Source of the DNA: Sphingomonas paeninsulae
Lineage (GTDB): Bacteria > Pseudomonadota > Alphaproteobacteria > Sphingomonadales > Sphingomonadaceae
Direction of reading: 5' to 3'
Assembly (NCBI RefSeq): GCF_003660165.1
Contig: NZ_CP032827.1
Coordinates: 1-64,000, forward strand
Length of the DNA stretch: 64,000 nt
A program made the position numbers and the translations under genes. This document shows, piece by piece, positions 58,789-64,000 of the stretch. Numbering within the stretch: the stretch's first letter is position 1; each line of letters begins with the position of its first letter. The notes under the pieces are model-generated. The model did not search any database and was not told the origin of the DNA. It worked only from the letters and a program-made list of their open reading frames with translations.

Positions 58789-59619
58789 TCAATGCGACAG
58801 CAGCGCGCAATAACCGGCATGAAGCGTCAGGTCGCGCGTAACCCCGCCGAACACCCACTGACGCAACCGGCTATGTCCATAGGCACCCGCGACCACGACA
58901 TCGGTCCGGTTGTTCTCAAGTGCCTCGTTGAGTTGATAGGCGTCGTCGCCCTGCGTCGTCGGCGTGAAGATCACCTCAGCCACAATCCCGTGCCGGTCGA
59001 GCCATCCGGCCACATCCTTCATCCCAGCCAAGGCGTCATGGCGGTCACGCTCGGGTGCCAGATGCACGATGCTGACATGGCTCGCCGTCTTCAGCAGCGG
59101 CAGCGCATCGGCCACCGCGCGCCTTGCCTCGGGCGTTTCCTTCCACGCAATGGTCATGCGATTTAGCTTCAAACCGGGCGCATCACGCGGCACGATCAAC
59201 ACAGGTCGCCCTGTTTGCAACACGATCTGGGCCGGATTTTCCCTGCGCGCGGTGTCGCTCGGGTCGAACGAAACCGCACTGGTCACCACGAGATCGGCAC
59301 AGCGGGCTTCTCGCGCCACGAAATCCGAAGTCGGCTCGAGCCCAATTGAAGACCGCCATTCGATCTGATTGGGTTTGCCAAAAAACGCCGCCCGGAACTC
59401 GGCTTCCGCCAGTCCCATTTCGCGGCGGATCTCTTTTGTGTCCTCCTCCATCAGCGTCGGCGGCAGAGGAACCTCGCAATACACGATAGGGATCGGCTGA
59501 CAGGCAACCACCCCGACTATTCTCGACCCGAAACGGTCGGCGAGTTCGCTGACGACCGTCAGCAAACCGGTGTTGGTATGCGACAGCTTCAAATGAACCA
59601 TGATCGTCTGATACATCAT
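58789..59619 (-). CDS. Universal stress protein, two-domain UspA type
   Basis: 276 residues. First Usp half: IMVHLKLSHTNTGLLTVVSELADRFGSRIVGVVA; second half: MTIAWKETPEARRAVADALPLL, and the ATP-binding-type end VVAGAYGHSRLRQWVFGGVTRDLTLHAGYCALLSH. Tandem Usp proteins are common in low-oxygen regulons. First gene after the box at 59668 and first of the operon usp-DUF1275-fixL-fixJ-receiver. Confidence 0.9.
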   Translation of the reverse strand: MMYQTIMVHLKLSHTNTGLLTVVSELADRFGSRIVGVVACQPIPIVYCEVPLPPTLMEEDTKEIRREMGLAEAEFRAAFFGKPNQIEWRSSIGLEPTSDFVAREARCADLVVTSAVSFDPSDTARRENPAQIVLQTGRPVLIVPRDAPGLKLNRMTIAWKETPEARRAVADALPLLKTASHVSIVHLAPERDRHDALAGMKDVAGWLDRHGIVAEVIFTPTTQGDDAYQLNEALENNRTDVVVAGAYGHSRLRQWVFGGVTRDLTLHAGYCALLSH

Positions 59620-59667
59620 AATATTGCACCCTTCGCAAAGAGTGTGACGCGACGTCCGGTGCGCAGC

Positions 59668-59686
59668 CAGTATCGGAAACTACGCA
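59668..59686 (-). promoter_or_regulatory. FixJ-type box, site 20
   Basis: Minus-strand core TGCGTAGTTTCCG followed by ATACTG, a perfect match, 55 nt before the stress-protein gene that leads the fixLJ operon. Supports autoregulation. Confidence 0.85.
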
Positions 59687-59699
59687 GCCCGCTCCGATC

Positions 59700-60401
59700 T
59701 CAGATCGCTGTACCCACCAGCCGCCCAATGCCCGCCGTTATGCCGAGAGCCAGCCCGCCGCACAGCAACACGCGCATCGTAGCGCGCCCAATACCGGCAC
59801 CGCCCGCCGCGCCACCAATCGCCCCGAGCAGCGCCAGAAACAACAGTGTCCCCACCGTCTCTGCGACAATCAAAAGCCGGGCAGGGGCAAACATCACGAT
59901 CAGCAACGGCATCAGCGCCCCGCACGTAAACGTCGCGGCGGACGTAACCGCCGCTTGCAATGGGCGCGCGAGGCTGACCATCGTGATGCCGAGTTCGTCG
60001 CGGGCGTGAGCGCCCAGCGCGTCTTTTGCCATCAACTCTTGGGAAACCGTGCGCGCCGTTGCGTCATCCACGCCGCGTTCCACATAGATTTGCGACAACT
60101 CCTCGGCCTCGCCGACAGGGTCGCTTTTTAGTTCGGCACGCTCACGCGAAAGGTCCGCCTGTTCGGTGTCATGCTGCGAACTGACCGACACATATTCACC
60201 GGCGGCCATCGACATCGCACCCGCTACAAGGCCCGCTGTTCCCGCGATCAGGATATTAGCCCTCGACCCGCCAGCAGTCGCGACGCCGAGTATCAGGCTG
60301 GCCGTCGATAATATCCCGTCATTTGCCCCCAGAACAGCTGCGCGCAGCCACCCCACCCGCGCGACGAGATGATGTTCGGGCAATGTCTTCAGCCGCGTCA
60401 C
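59700..60401 (-). CDS. VIT1/CCC1 family iron/manganese transporter
   Basis: 233 residues. N-terminal WLRAAVLGANDGILSTASLILGVATAG and GTAGLVAGAMSMAAGEYVSVSSQHDTE are the family hallmark (metal-site residues in the first two spans), a cytosolic helical domain with several Glu, then three more spans at the C-terminus. Likely moves Fe2+ or Mn2+ out of the cytosol. Iron handling under low oxygen is plausible. 5 nt after the GNAT gene, so in the operon from site 21. Confidence 0.9.
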   Translation of the reverse strand: MTRLKTLPEHHLVARVGWLRAAVLGANDGILSTASLILGVATAGGSRANILIAGTAGLVAGAMSMAAGEYVSVSSQHDTEQADLSRERAELKSDPVGEAEELSQIYVERGVDDATARTVSQELMAKDALGAHARDELGITMVSLARPLQAAVTSAATFTCGALMPLLIVMFAPARLLIVAETVGTLLFLALLGAIGGAAGGAGIGRATMRVLLCGGLALGITAGIGRLVGTAI

Positions 60402-60406
60402 AATAT

Positions 60407-60925
60407 CTATCCAAGCCGACGCTGAACCAGCGTGAGCGCCGGATCACCCGGATATGGCCCGACGACAAAGCCCATTTCACGCTCCATATCGATCGCCGCC
60501 CGATGATCGCGCCGTTCGATCGACTGGATGGTTTTCACCCCCTTCGCCTTAGCATAGCGCGCGACATGGTTCAGCAAATCCCAGCTTACCCCGCGCCCTT
60601 TATAGTGAGGCAGAATCGCCATAGCTACCTCGCCGGTTTCCATCCCGCCGTCACAGGCCAGCATGGCCGTCGCGATCAGTTCCGATCCGTCATCGACGAA
60701 CGCCAGAAAATTCTCGGTCGTCCGGTGATCGACATCGGTCATCGCATCGATTTGCGACTGCCCGACCGTCGTCAGGCCGGTCAGAAACCGAAACCGCAGA
60801 TCCTCGGGCGTCACGCCAGCAAAGAACGATTTCAGGGCCGCCTCGTCCAACGCATTGGCAGGCCTCACGCTAAACTCGAAACCGCTGTTCGTGGTCAGGT
60901 CGGCACTCCAGTCTGCATTGATCAT
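60407..60925 (-). CDS. GNAT family N-acetyltransferase
   Basis: 172 residues. FSVRPANALDEAALKSFFAGVTPEDLRFRFL is the N-terminal GNAT pattern of the group related to the acetyltransferase domain of lysine acetyltransferases. EVAMAILPHYKGRGVSWDLLNHVARYAKAKGV carries the acetyl-CoA loop (QxxGxG-like YKGRGV). Substrate unknown; a protein lysine is one possibility. Start overlaps the preceding small gene by four bases (60922-60925). Confidence 0.85.
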   Translation of the reverse strand: MINADWSADLTTNSGFEFSVRPANALDEAALKSFFAGVTPEDLRFRFLTGLTTVGQSQIDAMTDVDHRTTENFLAFVDDGSELIATAMLACDGGMETGEVAMAILPHYKGRGVSWDLLNHVARYAKAKGVKTIQSIERRDHRAAIDMEREMGFVVGPYPGDPALTLVQRRLG

Positions 60926-61065
60926 TTGATTGACCCTCGATGCTCGACCGCGAAGCCGGGTGGTGTGCCGGCCCCATTGCCATTATTGCCGATCAAGCCC
61001 GCACCCGAAACGCCGGTCGCAATGGTCACGGCGGCAAAAGCCAAAACTGTCAGTTTGTTCCTCAT
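60922..61065 (-). CDS. Small exported peptide
   Basis: 47 residues: MRNKLTVLAFAAVTIATGVSGA is a typical signal peptide or membrane anchor, followed by a short Gly/Asn-rich part (LIGNNGNGAGTPPGF) and VEHRGSIK. Too short to have a known family. Its start overlaps the stop of the preceding gene (ATGA) and its stop overlaps the GNAT start, so it is embedded in a tightly coupled chain, which is the main support for it being real. Confidence 0.6.
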   Translation of the reverse strand: MRNKLTVLAFAAVTIATGVSGAGLIGNNGNGAGTPPGFAVEHRGSIK

Positions 61066-61337
61066 AGTCTCGCCGCCGATCCCCCGCCCGACCGGGCCAT
61101 CGGAAAAGCGGCCGACGGCTTTTTGATGCGAAAGGCATCGAGCGAAAGCGCCGCTCTTGCTCCCGGCCTGAACGGCGTGTCCGCGCTCATCAGCGAGAGT
61201 AGTCTGGCCTGATAACAGGCCGCCAGCCCGCGATGGGCTAGCACAGCCCCCGCATTGTCGGACGTTGCCGCCATATCGAGCGAGCACTTCAGACGCCGCT
61301 CATAATATTCGGCTTCGACGGGGTCGTTAAACATCAT
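61062..61337 (-). CDS. Small hypothetical protein
   Basis: 91 residues from MMFNDPVEAEYYERRL. A helical N-terminal part with EAEYYERRLKCSLDMAATSDNAGAVLAHRGLAACYQARL is common at the start of small sphingomonad stress-region genes, but I cannot name it. Basic C-terminus. First gene after site 21 and translationally coupled to the small exported peptide. Confidence 0.6.
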   Translation of the reverse strand: MMFNDPVEAEYYERRLKCSLDMAATSDNAGAVLAHRGLAACYQARLLSLMSADTPFRPGARAALSLDAFRIKKPSAAFPMARSGGGSAARL

Positions 61338-61460
61338 CACCCTCCCTGATTGCCGACCCCTGACCCTTGATCGCGCGTCTGTTTCGGCGCGCGAAGAAAG
61401 CTGAAGTCGTCCGGTCACCTGAACCAGCCTGTCCTGAATAACCGACCAGAGTTTTGCCGC

Positions 61461-61479
61461 GAGACTCGGAAAATACGCA
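61461..61479 (-). promoter_or_regulatory. FixJ-type box, site 21 (one mismatch)
   Basis: Minus-strand core TGCGTATTTTCCG, one mismatch, followed by AGTCTC. It points to the small gene at 61337 and the GNAT-VIT1 chain. Confidence 0.68.
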
Positions 61480-61508
61480 GGCGAGGGGAATGGGAGCTGC
61501 TCGAGCTG

Positions 61509-61901
61509 CTACACCGTCTCCGGTGCGCGCAGTCGCTGGCGAAACGCATCGAGTTTGGTGCGATATCCCTCCGCATCGCCATATTCCAGAAAGCCGAAAT
61601 AGCGTTCGTGCGGGTCGGTGATCCGCACCGAATGTTTGATCGGGCACCAATATTGTTCGGTCCGGCTGCTGATTTCGCGGACATAGCCGACCAGCCCGTT
61701 GGCATAGGCGCAGAACTGGCAGTTGATGACCTCGATGACGTTCAGAGAGGCAAGTTTCTGGCGGTCGAATGCGATATAATCGGCCCGGCGCACGCGCGCT
61801 ATGCCATAGGCGCGAAAGCAGATTGCCTGATACACGCTCACCCACAGGTCGACCAGAACCAGCGGGACGATTAACGAATAAATCACCGGGGCCGTGATCA
61901 T
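61509..61901 (-). CDS. Conserved hypothetical membrane protein
   Basis: 130 residues from MITAPVIYSLIVPLVLVDLWVSVYQAICF, one N-terminal membrane span, followed by a conserved cytosolic part: VRRADYIAFDRQKLASLNVIEVINCQFCAYANGLVGYVREISSRTEQYWCPIKH, with three or four Cys that could bind a metal, and a final YGDAEGYRTKLD. I have a memory of this as a conserved protein family of unknown function, often with the same CxxC-like and CPIKH motifs. No box directly upstream. Confidence 0.7.
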   Translation of the reverse strand: MITAPVIYSLIVPLVLVDLWVSVYQAICFRAYGIARVRRADYIAFDRQKLASLNVIEVINCQFCAYANGLVGYVREISSRTEQYWCPIKHSVRITDPHERYFGFLEYGDAEGYRTKLDAFRQRLRAPETV

Positions 61902-61927
61902 CGTCCTGAAATCCGACTGCGCCGGTC

Positions 61928-62047
61928 CGGAGTGCGATGACGGCGGTCTACACATTGCTCAAACTGAACAAAAAGCCGCCGCCGGTCTACAAGGGCTTGC
62001 ATAATCCGCAGGTTGTTGTGGATGGGATACGGACGATGCACCGATAA
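61928..62047 (+). pseudogene. Oleate hydratase, C-terminal remnant
   Basis: The last 39 codons of an oleate hydratase. AMTAVYTLLKLNKKPPPVYK and the following GLHNPQVVVDGIRTMHR line up with the end of the complete copy at 44121-45692, differing at about seven positions. The rest of the gene is missing. The upstream edge adjoins the membrane-protein gene on the other strand. Confidence 0.85.
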
Positions 62048-62563
62048 GGGGCAGCTCACATTTTGAAGTGCCCGCGCGTGGACTCAAAGCCAGTGCGTCG
62101 AAAAACATCGCAAGTTTGCAAACAACGACCTCGTAATCATGATCCCCGCGATCGCCCGGGAGAGCTCTGCAGGAACGTCCGCTCCTCGCTGAGAAGCGGT
62201 CATTTACCATGGACACGAGGAATGATCGTTAAGTCCCAAACCAAGACATTTTGACCTGCACTAATTTGACCGGAACGAGCGGCCGAAGGTGACAATGTCC
62301 AAAGCGGCCGCGAGCGAGCGGGGACTGGCTCGTCAGGCTATTTGGCTAACGTGAAGCGAACCAGCGTCGCCTGGCCCTACCGGTGGCCCGCTTAAGTTCC
62401 GTAAAAGCGCATTTTCACGAATTTACGACCTGCTCTTATTATTACAATTTTGTTAAGCAACTCGAATGCTTTGCCTCTCTCGCATTTGCGGTTCAGGATA
62501 AGTTGTTATTGAGCGCATCAGGTCGTCAGGCCACTGCCGAACTCGAGTTGAAGGACCGCATTC
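62048..62563. other. Upstream region of the FdhF-type gene, no gene recognised
   Basis: 516 nt between the oleate hydratase remnant and the oxidoreductase start. Its second half is AT-rich (around 62440), as a promoter region might be. I see no 19-nt box, no convincing FNR site and no coding pattern. Confidence 0.4.
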
Positions 62564-64000
62564 ATGGCCGATCAGAAGGACCTCCCCCACGATTCCGGTC
62601 CGGCAGGCGGGTGGGGCTCTATGAAGGGAATATCGCAGATTTTTGGAGAGACCTGGCCCGCGGGCGGTGGCGTCCGCAGCCTGGCCAAGATGAACAAGCC
62701 CAAGGGCGTGATGTGCGTGTCGTGCGCGTGGCCTAAGCCCGCCAATTATTCCGCATTCGAGTTCTGCGAGAACGGCGCGAAGGCGACGATGTGGGAGCTG
62801 ACCAAGGCGCGCTGCACGCCCGCATTCTGGCAGGACGACGCGCACACCGTCACCGCGCTGCGCGACTGGAAGGATCATGATCTCGAAAAGACCGGACGGC
62901 TGACGCATCCGCTGCGCTACAACGCGGAGACCGATCGCTATGTGGCGGTGAGCTGGGAGGATGCGTTCGCGGCGATTGGTACGACGCTACAGTCGATCGA
63001 TCGCGAAGCTGCGGTCTTTTATGCGTCGGGTCATGCGGGACTTGAGGCGTCGTATCTCTACGCGTTGCTGGCGCGTACTTACGGCAACAACAATTTGCCG
63101 CAGAGTTCGAACATGTGCCACGAAACGACCTCGGTTGGGCTGACCAAGGTAATCGGTTCGCCCGTCGGGACGATCGTCTGGGATGACCTCGCCGAAACCG
63201 ATGCGTTCTTCTTTTTCGGGCAAAATCCCGGCACCAACAGCCCGCGGTTCCTGCACCCGATGAAGGATCTGAAGGATCGTGGCGGCAAGATCATCACGTT
63301 CAACCCGGTGATCGAACAGGGACTGGTGTCGTTCGTCGATCCGCAAAGCCCGACGGCAATGCTGACCGGCAAGGAAACCAGGATTTCCGATCAATACCAC
63401 CAGCTCAAGGCCGGGGGCGACGTTGCCGCGATACTCGGGCTTTGCAAATGCGTGGTCGAGGCGGATGATGCCGCAAAGGCAGCGGGCAAGGCCGAGGTGA
63501 TTGATCATGGCTTCGTCAAGCAGCACACCACCGGCTTCGACGAGTTCATCGATTCGTGTCGCGATGCGAGCTGGGCGGAAATCGAGCAGGAATCGGGACT
63601 GACCGAGGCCGCGCTTCGTGAAGCTGGCGACGTCTATATCGCTGCCGAGAAAGTGATCGGCGTTTATGGCATGGGGCTGACCCAGCACACGCATGGTGCG
63701 CTGAACATCGCGATGCTGGTCAACCTGCTGCTGCTGCGCGGTAACATCGGCAGGCCGGGCGCAGGCTGCTGCCCCGTGCGCGGGCATAGCAATGTGCAGG
63801 GACAGCGCACCGTCGGGATCGCCGAGAAGGTCAAGCTGGTGCCACTGGATAAACTGAAGGCGCTGTTCGACTTCGATCCGCCGACAAAGGACGGCATGAA
63901 CATCGTCGAGGCGGTCGAGGGATTGTTTGCGGGCAAGGTTCGCGCGTTCGTCTCGCTCGGCGGCAATCTGGTGCGCGCCGTGCCCGACCAGAAGCGCATG
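62564..64000 (+). CDS. FdhF/YdeP-type molybdopterin oxidoreductase, partial
   Basis: First 479 codons of a gene running past the window end, with no interruption. N-terminus KMNKPKGVMCVSCAWPKPANYSAFEFCENGAK keeps two Cys near the usual iron-sulfur position. SSNMCHETTSVGLTKVIG places Cys at the molybdenum-ligand position (selenocysteine in FdhH). Cofactor-binding blocks: FFGQNPGTNSPRFLHPMKD, GKIITFNPVIEQGL, YGMGLTQHTHGALNIAMLVNLLLLRGNIGRPGAG and GHSNVQGQRTVGI. Such proteins are annotated as formate dehydrogenase-like (FdoG/FdhF) or as YdeP, linked to acid resistance; the substrate is uncertain. Confidence 0.9.
   Translation, partial: MADQKDLPHDSGPAGGWGSMKGISQIFGETWPAGGGVRSLAKMNKPKGVMCVSCAWPKPANYSAFEFCENGAKATMWELTKARCTPAFWQDDAHTVTALRDWKDHDLEKTGRLTHPLRYNAETDRYVAVSWEDAFAAIGTTLQSIDREAAVFYASGHAGLEASYLYALLARTYGNNNLPQSSNMCHETTSVGLTKVIGSPVGTIVWDDLAETDAFFFFGQNPGTNSPRFLHPMKDLKDRGGKIITFNPVIEQGLVSFVDPQSPTAMLTGKETRISDQYHQLKAGGDVAAILGLCKCVVEADDAAKAAGKAEVIDHGFVKQHTTGFDEFIDSCRDASWAEIEQESGLTEAALREAGDVYIAAEKVIGVYGMGLTQHTHGALNIAMLVNLLLLRGNIGRPGAGCCPVRGHSNVQGQRTVGIAEKVKLVPLDKLKALFDFDPPTKDGMNIVEAVEGLFAGKVRAFVSLGGNLVRAVPDQKRM

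Overview
The window looks like DNA of a sphingomonad-type alphaproteobacterium: high GC, protein families typical of that group (phosphoketolase, PRC-barrel stress proteins, a FixL/FixJ pair, PPK2, a cyanide-insensitive-type bd oxidase, TorF-like porin) and three IS or deletion scars. I see no replication, partition or transfer genes, so I cannot tell chromosome from megaplasmid.

The main result is regulatory. A 19-nt element, TGMGTAGWTTCCGANNCTG, occurs at least 21 times between 1.8 and 61.5 kb. It is almost always intergenic and always points into the next gene, usually 55-140 nt before the start codon. It precedes nearly every operon in the window, including the operon at 59.6-55.4 kb that encodes a universal stress protein, a FixL-like sensor kinase with a haem-PAS signature, a FixJ-like regulator and a degenerate single receiver domain resembling FixT in kind. 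The inference is a dense oxygen-responsive FixLJ regulon gathered in one island and autoregulated.

Layout. 0-2 kb: CbpM co-chaperone modulator and small stress genes. 2-6.1 kb (-): histidine phosphatase, class I aldolase and phosphoketolase. 6.4-16.9 kb: ManA, a six-hairpin-like glycosidase with a glycosyltransferase, acetate kinase, slipin, PMM-like HAD phosphatase, SHOCT protein, GH130 and TpiA. 17-26.6 kb (+): bd oxidase, PRC-barrel protein, P-type H+-ATPase, PPK2, transaldolase and RpiA. 26.7-28.8 kb: scar with a CheB fragment and a truncated IS21. 28.8-41.5 kb: four zinc alcohol dehydrogenases, Nnr metabolite repair, aldehyde dehydrogenase, transhydrogenase, porin-like protein and OYE. 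41.6-51 kb: second PRC-barrel protein, flavoprotein, katG remnant, oleate hydratase, and a decarboxylase/antiporter (Gad-like) operon. 51-53.2 kb: scar with rodA and membrane-protein remnants and an IS1182 transposase. 53.4-62 kb: CoA transferase, host-attachment-family protein, the fixLJ operon, VIT1, GNAT and small genes. 62.6 kb to the end: partial FdhF-type molybdopterin oxidoreductase.

Working together (inference): phosphoketolase makes acetyl phosphate, acetate kinase turns it into ATP, and transaldolase, RpiA, TpiA and aldolase recycle the sugar phosphates. Alcohol dehydrogenases, transhydrogenase and the bd oxidase dispose of or rebalance reductant. The Gad-like pair and the H+-ATPase handle acid, and PPK2 draws on polyphosphate. 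This is a plausible low-oxygen survival programme.

Caution: about 15 genes carry apparent frameshifts, many with several. Nearly all are repaired by adding one base in a short homopolymer or GC repeat, which points to consensus errors in the assembly rather than true gene decay. Coordinates of such genes span the repaired reading frame.
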